Origin: Sva-07 sp963828415
GTDB taxonomy: Bacteria; Actinomycetota; Acidimicrobiia; Acidimicrobiales; Ilumatobacteraceae
Length of the DNA: 64,000 bases
Direction: 5' to 3'
Assembly: GCA_963828415.1 (NCBI GenBank)
Contig: CAWHEI010000003.1
Location: forward strand, 496,001-560,000
The translations under genes were made by a program, and so were the position numbers. Below, piece by piece: positions 9,104 to 18,030 of the stretch (position 1 is its first letter; every line of letters begins with the position of its first letter). The notes below the pieces were generated by a model, which ran no database searches, had not been told where the DNA came from, and worked only from the letters and a program-made list of their open reading frames with translations.

Positions 9104-9664
9104 GTGGCTGACGTCTCCGTGTCGATTCCTGCATCGGCGGACGTCTTTGCCCGGGTCGGAGTCCGAGTGACCGCCCGTCGCGACGAGTTCGAGTCGTTCT
9201 TCCTCGCCAACTACGACAACGTGCTCCGGCTGCTCGTGGTGATGACCGGGAGTCACGAACAGGCAACCGACGCAACCCAGGAGGCATTCATCCGGGCGCA
9301 CGCTCGATGGTCGAGGGTTCGCAACTACGACTCTCCCGGCGCGTGGGTCCGGCGCATCGCCATCAACAAGAGCCGCGACACCTTCCGATCTGATCGACGA
9401 CGCCGGTCACGCGAACTTGCTCAAACCCACCCTCAGCCGGTGCAGCCGAGTGAGTCGGTCGAATCACTCACGATCGCACACCAGATGCTCGCGCCTCTCC
9501 CGCCACGCCAACGCGAGGTGGCGACGTTGTTCTACATCGACGATCGCAGCGTCACCGAGATCGCTCAGATCTTGGACCTGAATGAGGGAACGGTGAAATC
9601 CCACCTCTCGGAGGCCCGGGCGTCCCTCCGGGCCGACATCGACAGGAACTCGGTCGACACGTGA
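9104..9664 (+). CDS. ECF-type RNA polymerase sigma factor
   Basis: The 186-residue protein has the two-region layout of ECF sigma factors. Region 2 reads FESFFLANYDNVLRLLVVMTG, ATDATQEAFIRAHARW and SPGAWVRRIAINKSRD; region 4 reads LPPRQREVATLFYIDDRSVTEIAQILDLNEGTVKSHL, a clear helix-turn-helix. It directs polymerase to a small regulon, probably including its own operon. The stop overlaps the GTG of the next gene by four bases, so the two are coupled; that neighbour is the likely membrane-bound modulator. The true start may lie a few codons downstream, since the first 20 residues are not conserved-looking. Confidence 0.9.
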   Translation: MADVSVSIPASADVFARVGVRVTARRDEFESFFLANYDNVLRLLVVMTGSHEQATDATQEAFIRAHARWSRVRNYDSPGAWVRRIAINKSRDTFRSDRRRRSRELAQTHPQPVQPSESVESLTIAHQMLAPLPPRQREVATLFYIDDRSVTEIAQILDLNEGTVKSHLSEARASLRADIDRNSVDT

Positions 9665-10398
9665 ACGACGACGACCTGATTCGACGGGCGCTTCGGCCGC
9701 CACCACGCCCCTTCCTCGCTCCCAGCGCCCTGCGCGATCTCCAACCGACGTTCAAGCGTCGGCAACGCCGGCGCCGTGCCGTGTTGGGTGCCACCGGGGC
9801 GATCGTGCTGTCGGGATCGGCCGCAGCGTTGGCGCTCTCCACCCAACCGACCGAGACGACGCTTCGCATCTCCGGTGTGCCATCGATCCCCGACGACGCC
9901 GAGGCACCGACCACGGCGTCGATGACGTCGCTGCCCTCGACGAGCATCGAGCCCGACGACGCGCTGTCCGCTCCACCCGCCGACACCACAGCTCCCCTCG
10001 GGGCGGAGGCACCCGTCCCCTCCGCCCCGGGGATCTCGCCTCCATCAGCCCAACCCGCGCCCAACGCGGTGACGGTGCCGAATGCTCCTCCGATCACCGA
10101 ACCCGCCACCACGATGGCACCCACGACAGCACCCACCACGCCTGAGACGACCGCAGCGAGCCCCGTCACGCAATCGTTGGTCTCCGACTGCGGCACCATT
10201 GTGGTCGTCATCCAAGACCGCACCGTCCGAATCGTCTCGATGGCGCCGGTGGACGGATACACGGCGTCCGTCGGCGATGACGGGCCGGAGTCGATCGAGG
10301 TGGAGTTCACCGGCCCGGCTGGCAAGTGCGAGGTGCACGCCGAGTTGAAGCGGACCGGACTCGACATCGAGATCCAGAACCCGGAGTCCGACGACTGA
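9661..10398 (+). CDS. membrane-anchored protein, probable sigma-factor partner
   Basis: The 245-residue product has a short cytoplasmic N-terminus (about 35 residues, no zinc HxxxCxxC motif), one transmembrane helix near residues 42-62 (AVLGATGAIVLSGSAAALAL), a long Ser/Thr/Pro/Ala stalk and a C-terminal extracytoplasmic domain of about 65 residues. That domain aligns with the end of the 12909-13757 product (GT-V, GP-S-EV-F and HAE positions match). Coupling to the sigma gene suggests an anti-sigma or sensing role, but the cytoplasmic part is small for a classic anti-sigma factor, so this is inference. Confidence 0.6.
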   Translation: MNDDDLIRRALRPPPRPFLAPSALRDLQPTFKRRQRRRRAVLGATGAIVLSGSAAALALSTQPTETTLRISGVPSIPDDAEAPTTASMTSLPSTSIEPDDALSAPPADTTAPLGAEAPVPSAPGISPPSAQPAPNAVTVPNAPPITEPATTMAPTTAPTTPETTAASPVTQSLVSDCGTIVVVIQDRTVRIVSMAPVDGYTASVGDDGPESIEVEFTGPAGKCEVHAELKRTGLDIEIQNPESDD

Positions 10399-10482
10399 GC
10401 CTCGCGGACGTCGCGCGGTGTGAGGTTCGTCTCGAACGCCGCTGTCGAACACACGGCAGCCAGGCCCCGTGCGTACGAGGCG

Positions 10483-11067
10483 TCAGGAATCTGATGCTTC
10501 GACGAGAACTCGCGGTGAGGGCCTGGCCGGCTGGAGCCGAGCCCTTCTCACCGACAGGATCAGCACGATCGTGAGGAACATCACGATGTTGATCGATGCC
10601 AGCGCGGCCACCCGAAACCACTGATTCCCGTGATCGGTTCCCGCGGCGATGCCGTGGTAGGTCGCCATGACGTACAGCACGAAACTGGACCGATGAATCC
10701 ACCGCCACATCGGACGCGGCAGTCGCTTCATCATCAGCGACGACACCTCGATTGCGACGAGGACGTACATGGCGACGACGCCGGACGCCACGGGCATCGG
10801 TTTCCAGTCGGACGCGAACGGGATGAGCGTTTCGGTCCAGCCAAAGGTGACGTAGGAGTCGGCGACCAGGCCGAGGAGGTGGATCCCGGTGAAGATGACC
10901 GCGAGACCGCCGACGTATCGATGGAAGTCGAGAAGCCAAGCCGGGCTGGACGCCTTGGCGACGGCCTTGGTGGAGATGAACAGACCCCAACAGACCGAGA
11001 TGGTCAACAGTGCCCAGGCGATCATCCCCGACGACCGTGACACGAACCACCAGATCTGGGAACTCAC
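10483..11067 (-). CDS. ferric-reductase-like haem membrane protein
   Basis: The 194-residue protein resembles the ferric reductase transmembrane domain family (also MsrQ/YedZ), which passes electrons through the membrane on b-haem. Five hydrophobic segments are visible. Candidate haem ligands are in two helices: LLDFHRYVG..GIHLLG and WIHRSS..ATYHGI, the usual paired-histidine arrangement. It is the last gene of the long leftward run and overlaps apbE by four bases. Reductase-like cytochromes paired with ApbE are known to feed flavinylated extracytoplasmic proteins, so a role in sending electrons to or from the surface oxidase genes upstream is a reasonable inference. Confidence 0.75.
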   Translation of the reverse strand: MSSQIWWFVSRSSGMIAWALLTISVCWGLFISTKAVAKASSPAWLLDFHRYVGGLAVIFTGIHLLGLVADSYVTFGWTETLIPFASDWKPMPVASGVVAMYVLVAIEVSSLMMKRLPRPMWRWIHRSSFVLYVMATYHGIAAGTDHGNQWFRVAALASINIVMFLTIVLILSVRRARLQPARPSPRVLVEASDS

Positions 11068-11975
11068 GCCGAGATCTCCGAGTTGGAAACGACCTCGTAG
11101 TTCACGCGGTCGCCCTCAGAGCTCACCAGCACTCCGCTGGTGCCGGATCGCTCGAGGAGCCGGCGCGCCTGCTTCGCCCCGCCGACCAGCGCGACCTTGG
11201 CGATCACCTCGGCAAGCCACAGCGATGACGCTGCAACGGTCACCGAGTCGAGATCCGTGGCGGCCGGCAGCCCGGTGGACGGGTCGATCAGATGGTGCAT
11301 CTGCGAGCCTCCCCGCTTCCAGCGGCGACGCATGACGGAACTCGTTGCGACGCCACCTTCGGGAATCGAGATCGTGGCAGCGTGGCTCGTTCCATGATCG
11401 GAGTCATCGAGTACGACATCCCAGCTTCCACCTGACCATTCCGGTCCGGCCACCCGGATGTCGCCGCCCAATTCGACCTGGACCGATGTCGCCCCTGCCT
11501 CGCGGAGGGTGTCGGCGACGATGTCGCCGGCCAGCCCCTTGCCGATCCCACCGGGATCGAAACGAGTACCGGCGGGCAGGCAGACGGCATTGACCTCGGG
11601 GTACAGCTCGATCCGCTCATCGGACATCGGTCCGAGATGTGCTGCCAACTCGGCTGAGTCGGTCACGTCGGCCCAGGTGCGGTCGTAGCCGATGGCTTCG
11701 AGCTGATCGAGGCCCAAGGGGTTGAACACGCCCCCGGTGAACTCGCGGGCCTGCTGAGCGCAGTCGATCAGGCGGAACGTTTCCGGAGAAACGAGAGAGA
11801 GACGCCCGGCACAGCGGTTGAGCGAACTCACCTCGCTGTCGGCAAGGAACCGACTCCAACGACGTTCGAGCCCGAGCACGATCTGCTGGCCGAACTGCGC
11901 GAGTTCAGCATCGGGAGCGACGACGCGACACGGGCTTCCCATCGCGCGGAACATGACCATCGACCAAGGCGACAT
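11064..11975 (-). CDS. apbE: FAD:protein FMN transferase
   Basis: The 303-residue product fits the ApbE family, which attaches FMN covalently to Thr/Ser of extracytoplasmic redox proteins. Motifs visible: MGSPCRVV near the start, FNPLGLDQLEAIGYDRTW, FDPGGIGKGLAGDIV (flavin binding), VELGGDIRVAG and HHLIDPSTGLPA. No signal peptide or lipobox is evident with the ATG used; a start at MFRAMG is possible. It lies three bases after the 11979-12902 gene and overlaps the haem membrane protein gene. I could not find a convincing flavinylation target in the window. Confidence 0.92.
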   Translation of the reverse strand: MSPWSMVMFRAMGSPCRVVAPDAELAQFGQQIVLGLERRWSRFLADSEVSSLNRCAGRLSLVSPETFRLIDCAQQAREFTGGVFNPLGLDQLEAIGYDRTWADVTDSAELAAHLGPMSDERIELYPEVNAVCLPAGTRFDPGGIGKGLAGDIVADTLREAGATSVQVELGGDIRVAGPEWSGGSWDVVLDDSDHGTSHAATISIPEGGVATSSVMRRRWKRGGSQMHHLIDPSTGLPAATDLDSVTVAASSLWLAEVIAKVALVGGAKQARRLLERSGTSGVLVSSEGDRVNYEVVSNSEISA

Positions 11976-11978
11976 GAT

Positions 11979-12902
11979 TCATCCAGACGGGCTCGTGGTG
12001 GGCGGCGGCGCCGGAGCAGGCGCTGGCGCCGGAGCAGGGGCTGGCGCAGGAGCAGGAGCAGGCGCCGGAGCAGGAGCAGGCGCCGGAGCAGGAGCAGGCG
12101 CCGGAGGCGCGGCGGGCGCCGCGGTTACGGCCGGAGCCGGCGCTGCAGTCGCGGCCGGAGCCGGAGGCGCAGTTGGCGCCGGAGCCGGAGCCGGAGCCGC
12201 AGTTGGCGCCGGAGCCGCGGCGGAGGGCGAAGCCGGCACCTGGGCGGGAGCCGGGACAGACCCGGCAGCCGCGCCCGAGGCTGGCGATCCAGGGGTGGCC
12301 CCACCAGCCTTGGCCGGCGTGGCACCCGGCTGAACTGCGGCCGGCGAGGCACCGATCGTGGGTTGCGCCGACGAGCCGTCAGGCAGCGACGCCACCGGGT
12401 CGACCGTCGTGGTGGGCGCCGATGGGTCGACAACGGTCGTTGCCGGGTCGACGAGTGTCGTCGTCGACTCCAGCGTCACCGACGTGGGGACGCTCCCGCC
12501 GGGGATGGTCGCTGGCGTGGCCGGGTCGTCCACACCGTCGGGCTCGCCGTCCGATGGGCCGCTCGCAGTGAGCGAGCCCATGGCAGGAACCATCGCGACG
12601 AATCCAGCTGCGGCGGCCACCGTCACAGCGAAACGGCCGCGTCGAGCGGGGTGCGGTTTGCGACGCATCCACAGGCGCCGCCGCACGACAGCCGCCGGAA
12701 ATGCAACGGTTGGCGTGTCCGTCGGCGCCTGCACCGGAGCGGGCGCTGTGTCGAGCAGATGCCCTCCGACCGGTGGGGGGAACGTCGCGACGGCCGCGAT
12801 TGGCGGGGGCAGCGGGCGCGGCAGCGGTCGTGGCACGACCGCGGATACACCACGACTGGCTCGCAGCCGGGCAATGCGCTGTTCGGGGGTGAGGTCGGTC
12901 AT
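11979..12902 (-). CDS. single-pass membrane protein with Ala-Pro-rich tail
   Basis: The 307-residue protein begins with a cytoplasmic part starting TDLTPEQRIARLRASRG, then a basic stretch and one transmembrane helix near residues 93-112 (FAVTVAAAAGFVAMVPAMG). The exported part is low-complexity: Thr/Val/Pro first, then more than 100 residues of Ala-Pro repeats. At DNA level the tail is a tandem array of ggagcaggcgcc-like units (about 12000-12200). Such tails can span the cell wall as rigid spacers. No catalytic domain is visible. It sits in the operon between the 12909 gene and apbE with gaps of 6 and 3 bases. Confidence 0.7.
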   Translation of the reverse strand: MTDLTPEQRIARLRASRGVSAVVPRPLPRPLPPPIAAVATFPPPVGGHLLDTAPAPVQAPTDTPTVAFPAAVVRRRLWMRRKPHPARRGRFAVTVAAAAGFVAMVPAMGSLTASGPSDGEPDGVDDPATPATIPGGSVPTSVTLESTTTLVDPATTVVDPSAPTTTVDPVASLPDGSSAQPTIGASPAAVQPGATPAKAGGATPGSPASGAAAGSVPAPAQVPASPSAAAPAPTAAPAPAPAPTAPPAPAATAAPAPAVTAAPAAPPAPAPAPAPAPAPAPAPAPAPAPAPAPAPAPAPPPTTSPSG

Positions 12903-12908
12903 GGTGTC

Positions 12909-13757
12909 CTATCCGAGTTTGATCTTGCCGCTCTCGACCTCAGCATGGAACTCAGCCTCGGCGTGGGTGCTGACATTGAAGAACTTCACCTCGACCGAGC
13001 GGGGGCCGTTCACATCGATCTGGTACACCCAGTTGGGTTGGGTGGCCACGCCCGCCACCGTGATCGACGAACGGTCGAAACGCAGGGTCACCGTTCCGGC
13101 GGACTGGACCGTGTAGGTCGGCGAGGCGATCGTGGTTGGCGCAACCGTGACCGTCGGAGGAGCGACGGTGGTCGCGCTTGCGGTGGTCGGAGCCGCAGTC
13201 GTCGGGGCGGCGGTAGTGGGTGCTGCGGTCGTCGGGGCGGCGTCGACCGTCGGCGCAACGGTGCGTGTCTGGCCGGTCGTCGAAGTCGGTGCGGCCGACG
13301 AAGGTGTGGGCGTCGGTGCGGCGACGGCTGCCGGAGCGGCCACCTGCGTGGTGGTCGGCTGGCGCGACGTCGGCGTGGGCCCAGGGACTGCGAGGGGAAG
13401 CCCAGTGGTCGCAGGCGCGGCGGTGGTACCCGGGTCGACGATGGGGACAGCGGACTCCGAGGTCCCTTCGGCCTGACTGGTCGGCACCGCGGTGTCGGCG
13501 ACCGCGGTCGAATCCACCGACACGATCGGAGCAGCCTCCACAACGCCCTGTGGGAGTGGATCTTCGGCGGCGGCGGCGGCGGCGGTTGCGAGTTGCGCCT
13601 TGGGAGCCGCGCCGATCACCATCGTGGTCAGCGACAAGCCCGCAGCCACGCAGGCTCCAAGCAGCATCACGGTTCGCCAGTGCAGGAGACGATTGCTTGA
13701 ACTCGTGTTGACGTTCGACTCGTCGGGCGACGCTTGCATGGTGGGTACACGACGCAC
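12909..13757 (-). CDS. stalked membrane protein with C-terminal domain shared with the sigma partner
   Basis: The 282-residue protein has a transmembrane segment at about residues 30-50 (MLLGACVAAGLSLTTMVIGAA), a Thr/Ala/Pro stalk with TTAAP repeats and a folded C-terminal domain of about 65 residues (GTVTLRFDRSS to HAEVESGKIKLG). This domain aligns with the end of the 9661-10398 product. I use the GTG at 13757; an ATG seven codons later (13739) is equally possible. The 104-bp gap upstream is the largest inside the operon and is relatively A/T-rich, so a second promoter may lie there. Confidence 0.65.
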   Translation of the reverse strand: MRRVPTMQASPDESNVNTSSSNRLLHWRTVMLLGACVAAGLSLTTMVIGAAPKAQLATAAAAAAEDPLPQGVVEAAPIVSVDSTAVADTAVPTSQAEGTSESAVPIVDPGTTAAPATTGLPLAVPGPTPTSRQPTTTQVAAPAAVAAPTPTPSSAAPTSTTGQTRTVAPTVDAAPTTAAPTTAAPTTAAPTTASATTVAPPTVTVAPTTIASPTYTVQSAGTVTLRFDRSSITVAGVATQPNWVYQIDVNGPRSVEVKFFNVSTHAEAEFHAEVESGKIKLG

Positions 13758-13861
13758 GGTGGCAATGAGGTTTGGGTGTTGATCAATTCTTTACTTCATT
13801 TCCCCAACGCGGCGCGGTGAGTATCGGTCGATCACTACCCGTGGTCTTCGCTCGCCAATTG

Positions 13862-15652
13862 TCAGACGTCAACAAGGGCGTCGCATTCGGCGACATCGAC
13901 CGCCAAACGTGAAGTGCGGGCCTCGCTCCGCTTCGTCGGCCGACGCGACCGCATCCAGAAAGCGGCGAGCAGCCCGACACCGACCAGCGACAACTCGAGC
14001 GGTGAGCGCAGCCGGGCCGATGAGATCCACGTCGGCGCCACGTATGCCTGGGGCCAGGCGTCGACCACCGCAACGGCACGAGCATCGGTCCAGCCGTCGC
14101 GATGAATCGTCACATCGATCGACGACTCACCACCCGGCAGCACCACGCCCTCGACGAAGGCGAGGCCGGCCTGCGGGGTTGCTCGAACTCGTTGGCCGGC
14201 AACATGGATCTCGACGTCGGTGATCGGGCCGAGCGACGGTCGACGGGTCTCGCCGATCCGGACTTCGATCGTGTTCAAGCCGGGCCGACCCGGAATGCCT
14301 CGGGCCTGTACGAGTAGATCGTCCGCGGACACCGCTGGGCGGATCGGAGACGTCGTTGCTGGTCCATTGCTGAACGCCGGATCGAGCGCCGGGGTGGCTG
14401 TGGCCATGGCGGCGCCGAACAACACGACAACCGCGAGCACGATCAGCTCGGCGTACGACCCGCAACGTCGCCCGGTGTGACGCACCCACATCCCAAGTCC
14501 CACCGCCCCTGCGAGCAGTACGAGCTTGAGTGCGAGCATCACGCCGTATGGAGTCGCTCGAACCGCCGTGAACGAGATGACGAGCCTGCTCGCGAGCAGG
14601 ACGCCCGTGTACACGGCGATGCACGCGCCGGCGATCGCCGTTCGACCCATCACCGACATCCCGTGACGCCAGTCGGATCCTGCGAGGATCAGCACGACGA
14701 TCAAGACGCCCAACCAGAGACCCAGTCCGATCAGGTGGCCCGCCTTGGCCAATACGGTGATCGGCGCAGTCGAGCCGTCGAGCGCGCTGTGTCCTCCCCA
14801 CGCCGCGAGCACGGCGAGATTCACCGCACCCACCCAACCGAGAGCTTGACGCACTGACAGTCGGCCCTGCCGACGGACGGGGACGTCGAGCCAGGTCGAG
14901 CGACGAGGAAACTCGGTGACAAGCACACAGCCGACAGCGATTCCCACGAGCAACAGTCGTTCGGCGTCGGCAGTGCGGGCCACGGTGACGGCAGCTGACC
15001 CGACATCACTGCCCAGCGAAAGCATCCGCCCGACGAGCGTTCCCAGTCGACCTGTCACCACGAGCGCGACACCAGCGACCACCAGGGCTCGAGTCCGGCG
15101 GGGACCTCGATCAGCAACGGCGGGCCAGACGTATCGCACCGCCATCACACCGACGATCAGCGCGAGACCCGCCGCGAACGCCCATCGAGCAACGGTCTCC
15201 ACCGGCTCGTATGACGCCACCACCGGTGGGCTCGGCGGAGGGGCCGCGTCGCCGATCGCGAAGCTCGTCCTCGCTACGACCTCGTGGAGGTCCTCGGCAT
15301 CACGAGCGACCAGCCGGACCTGGAAGATGCCCTGATCCATGGGCCCGAGGTCGATGATCACCCGGCGCGCATCGGTCGGGTCGAGCGCCACCGCCGATGA
15401 CGGCAGGTCGTGGTCGGCGCTGGGGGTGACATCGACCTCGAGACCGTCCGCGAGCATCGGTTCGGAGAAGGTGACCACCACGTGCTGAGGCCCCTCGGCG
15501 AGGACTGAACCGTCGCCGGGGGTGATCGACTCCACGATCGCATGGGCGCTGGCGACGCCGCCCGGCAATCCGATGGCCACGACCGCCACGGCGATCGTCA
15601 CGCGCATCCAACGACGCACCCCGAAGGTCTGCGGTGCGGAGCCGGCCGTCAT
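13862..15652 (-). CDS. CopC-CopD fusion copper-uptake protein
   Basis: The 596-residue protein joins a periplasmic copper-binding CopC-type domain (residues 37-135) to a CopD-type membrane domain with about eight helices. After a signal peptide the mature chain would start with His37 (SAHAIVESITPGDGSVL), the N-terminal copper ligand of CopC; a second histidine is at EDLHEVVARTSF. The membrane part includes AKAGHLIGLGLWLGVL, matching CopD. A soluble domain and a last helix follow. CopCD proteins move copper into the cytoplasm or to cuproenzymes, which suits the neighbouring copper oxidase genes. The stop of the protease gene lies 7 bases upstream. Confidence 0.88.
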   Translation of the reverse strand: MTAGSAPQTFGVRRWMRVTIAVAVVAIGLPGGVASAHAIVESITPGDGSVLAEGPQHVVVTFSEPMLADGLEVDVTPSADHDLPSSAVALDPTDARRVIIDLGPMDQGIFQVRLVARDAEDLHEVVARTSFAIGDAAPPPSPPVVASYEPVETVARWAFAAGLALIVGVMAVRYVWPAVADRGPRRTRALVVAGVALVVTGRLGTLVGRMLSLGSDVGSAAVTVARTADAERLLLVGIAVGCVLVTEFPRRSTWLDVPVRRQGRLSVRQALGWVGAVNLAVLAAWGGHSALDGSTAPITVLAKAGHLIGLGLWLGVLIVVLILAGSDWRHGMSVMGRTAIAGACIAVYTGVLLASRLVISFTAVRATPYGVMLALKLVLLAGAVGLGMWVRHTGRRCGSYAELIVLAVVVLFGAAMATATPALDPAFSNGPATTSPIRPAVSADDLLVQARGIPGRPGLNTIEVRIGETRRPSLGPITDVEIHVAGQRVRATPQAGLAFVEGVVLPGGESSIDVTIHRDGWTDARAVAVVDAWPQAYVAPTWISSARLRSPLELSLVGVGLLAAFWMRSRRPTKRSEARTSRLAVDVAECDALVDV

Positions 15653-15659
15653 GACGACG

Positions 15660-18014
15660 TCAGTTGCCGATGTAGCTGTTCACGGTGGACACGAAGCTGT
15701 CGAAGTACTCGACTCCGCTGACCCCGGACGGGATGCCTTGCGGTCCGAGTTGTGCCGACTCGATCCGCTGCGCGCCGTTGGCGAGCTTCGTGAGAGTCGA
15801 CACGGACCCACCGTCGATCCACAGTGAGAGCGTTCCGTTTCGGCTCGACGCCGGCGCCGATGCGGTCCAGCCGACTTCGATCACGTGCGGTGCGTCGGAG
15901 ATGGTGACCCACCCGGAGTACTTGACGCTGCCGCTGTCGAGCCTCGTGCCGGCTCGGATCTGGTAGACGCCGCTGCTCTTGCGGAACTGGAGGTCCACGA
16001 TGCGTGCTCCGCTCGTCGATGTGGCGCCGAAGAGGGTGTGCACCTTGCCGTTCGACACGGTCACGCTGTTCGGATCAAAGCGGAAACGGGCGTGAGAGGT
16101 GGTCGCAGCCGACGGAGACGTGTCGAGCACGTACATGTCGGAACGGTTCGAGATGTCGGCGCGCAAGCCGTAGGACCCGTCGAGCGCCGCCGACGAAACA
16201 GCCGTGAGTCGCCCGCCGTTGGTGGCCGCCGACGACCACGCACCGACGCCGCCCGACTCGAATCCATCAGCGAAAAGCAGATCCGCCGGCGTTGGCGGCA
16301 ACGTCGTGGTGGTCGGCGGCAGCGTCGTGGTGGTCGGCGGCAGCGTCGTGGTCGTCGGTTGCGTCGTCGTGGTCGTCGGTTGCGTCGTCGTGGTCGTCGG
16401 TTGCGTCGTCGTGGTCGTTGGTTGCGTCGTCGTGGTCGTTGGTTGCGTCGTCGTGGTCGTCGGTTGCGTCGTCGTGGTCGTCGGTTGCGTCGTCGTGGTC
16501 GTCGGTTGCGTCGTCGTGGTCGTTGGCTCCGTCGTCGTGGTCGTTGGTTGCGTCGTCGTGGTCGTTGGTTGCGTCGTCGTGGTCGTTGGCTCCGTCGTCG
16601 TGGTCGTTGGCTCCGTCGTCGTGGTGGTCGTGGTTGTCGGCGGCGGCTCGGCGAGTGTCGCGTACGCAGCGGCGACATCGACGAGCCCGCGACCGAACAC
16701 GTTGTCCGGGCCGGCTGCGCCGATGTCGACCGCCGTGGAGAGCAGCGCGGCCTCGGAGGCGGGTTCCGTGGCCTGCTGGCTGCTCAACATCACCGCAAGG
16801 GCCCCCGAAACCTCGGGTGCGGCCATCGAGGTTCCGGTCCAATAGCTGTACAGGCCGTACCGGTCGGTGCTGTAGCTGTTGACGCCGGGTGCCACGACAT
16901 CGGGATAGGTGCGCGACGGCCCGCCACAGGTCGTCGGTCCGCGACTCGATCCCGACCAGATGCGTCGGCGCGAGTCGACCGCGCCCACCGAGATCGCCTC
17001 GGGATAGTTGGCCGGGCTGGCACTCGTGGAGGCGCCCGAACCGTAGTTGCCAGCGGCGAAGACCGGAGCGATGCCTGCGGCGCGCAGCGCCTGGAGGTCG
17101 GCCTGGAACTCGAGGTTGCAGCCGGGTGTGGCGAAGGTCCACGAGTTGTTCACGATCGACGGCGCGTCTGCGGTTGCCGGATCGCCGTCAGGGTCGAGTA
17201 CCCACTGCATCGCCTGATGGATCGCGCTGGCGGTCGAATTGCCGGCATCGTCGAAGATGCGCGCCGCGATCCAGGTCGATCCCGGTGCGACGCCCACCGT
17301 GGTGCCGCCCGTGCCACCGCCGGCGATGAGGCCCATGGTGGCCGTCCCATGGCCACTCGCATCGAACGGTGTCGCGGGGTGCTGGCCGAACGGGTCGAAC
17401 CACGAATTGGTGCCACCACGGAAGTTGGCGGCGAGGTCGGGGTGCGACGCATCGACGCCGGTGTCGAGGCTCGCGACGGTCACTCCGGCACCGTCGAAGC
17501 CGAGGCTCCACAGCGCCGGCACGTCGATCTGCGTGATGTGTGGTTCCGGCGGAGCCACGGGGAAACCGGCGGGGACCACCGCGATGGCATCGGACGAAAC
17601 GCTCGCCACATCCGGGCGCGCCGCGAGTTCGGCGATCACGTCGGGGGTGGCGGTCACGACGAGCGCGTCGACGGCCCACAGCGGGGTGTACGAGCGGACC
17701 CTGCCGTGTGCGCGGTGGTCGTCGAGCACCCGACGAACAGGGCCTTGCGCACGCGTGGCCGTGTCGCGCAATGCGCGTACAACGGCACGCTGACGTTCGG
17801 GTCGGGTGCGTTGGCGACTCGCCGTGGTCAACGACGCCTGGTCACGCAGGCGCACGATGACCGTGACCTCGTCGGCACGGGTGTAGCCGTTCGCCCGTCC
17901 CATCGAGCCCGAGTGTGCGCTCCTCTCCGCTGATGCCGAGTTCGCGAGCGAGAGCGCGAGTGTTGCGGCAACTGCGCCGGCCACGATCCGCCTGGTGACC
18001 GTTACCTTCGTCAT
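15660..18014 (-). CDS. secreted subtilisin-like serine protease with Thr-rich linker
   Basis: The 784-residue protein has a signal peptide (residues 1-29), an inhibitor-I9-like propeptide region (50-145) and an S8 catalytic domain with the triad in order: Asp in ASLDTGVDASH, His in SGHGTATMG and Ser in GTSMAAPEVSG. Oxyanion Asn is in FAAGNYGSG. A linker of about 16 seven-residue units (TTTTTQP and variants, about 458-575) leads to a C-terminal lectin/LamG-like beta-sandwich beginning LLFADGFESG. It probably acts outside the cell on surface proteins, possibly maturing products of the operon. It is the only protease in the run. Confidence 0.92.
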   Translation of the reverse strand: MTKVTVTRRIVAGAVAATLALSLANSASAERSAHSGSMGRANGYTRADEVTVIVRLRDQASLTTASRQRTRPERQRAVVRALRDTATRAQGPVRRVLDDHRAHGRVRSYTPLWAVDALVVTATPDVIAELAARPDVASVSSDAIAVVPAGFPVAPPEPHITQIDVPALWSLGFDGAGVTVASLDTGVDASHPDLAANFRGGTNSWFDPFGQHPATPFDASGHGTATMGLIAGGGTGGTTVGVAPGSTWIAARIFDDAGNSTASAIHQAMQWVLDPDGDPATADAPSIVNNSWTFATPGCNLEFQADLQALRAAGIAPVFAAGNYGSGASTSASPANYPEAISVGAVDSRRRIWSGSSRGPTTCGGPSRTYPDVVAPGVNSYSTDRYGLYSYWTGTSMAAPEVSGALAVMLSSQQATEPASEAALLSTAVDIGAAGPDNVFGRGLVDVAAAYATLAEPPPTTTTTTTTEPTTTTTEPTTTTTQPTTTTTQPTTTTTEPTTTTTQPTTTTTQPTTTTTQPTTTTTQPTTTTTQPTTTTTQPTTTTTQPTTTTTQPTTTTLPPTTTTLPPTTTTLPPTPADLLFADGFESGGVGAWSSAATNGGRLTAVSSAALDGSYGLRADISNRSDMYVLDTSPSAATTSHARFRFDPNSVTVSNGKVHTLFGATSTSGARIVDLQFRKSSGVYQIRAGTRLDSGSVKYSGWVTISDAPHVIEVGWTASAPASSRNGTLSLWIDGGSVSTLTKLANGAQRIESAQLGPQGIPSGVSGVEYFDSFVSTVNSYIGN
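16286..16639 (-). repeat. 21-bp tandem repeat encoding the TTTTTQP linker
   Basis: About sixteen 21-bp units with core gtcgtcgtggtcgt follow each other inside the protease gene. Variants end in Gln-Pro, Glu-Pro or Leu-Pro-Pro codons. The near-identical units will vary in number by slippage, and assembly across them may be wrong. The encoded Thr/Pro linker resembles glycosylated spacers of actinobacterial secreted enzymes. Confidence 0.9.
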
Positions 18015-18030
18015 CGTTCCTCGTTTCTGG

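Noticed and set aside
16286..16639. Regular repeat array that might suggest CRISPR
   Set aside because: There are no unique spacers; the units are 21-bp codon repeats inside a protease gene.
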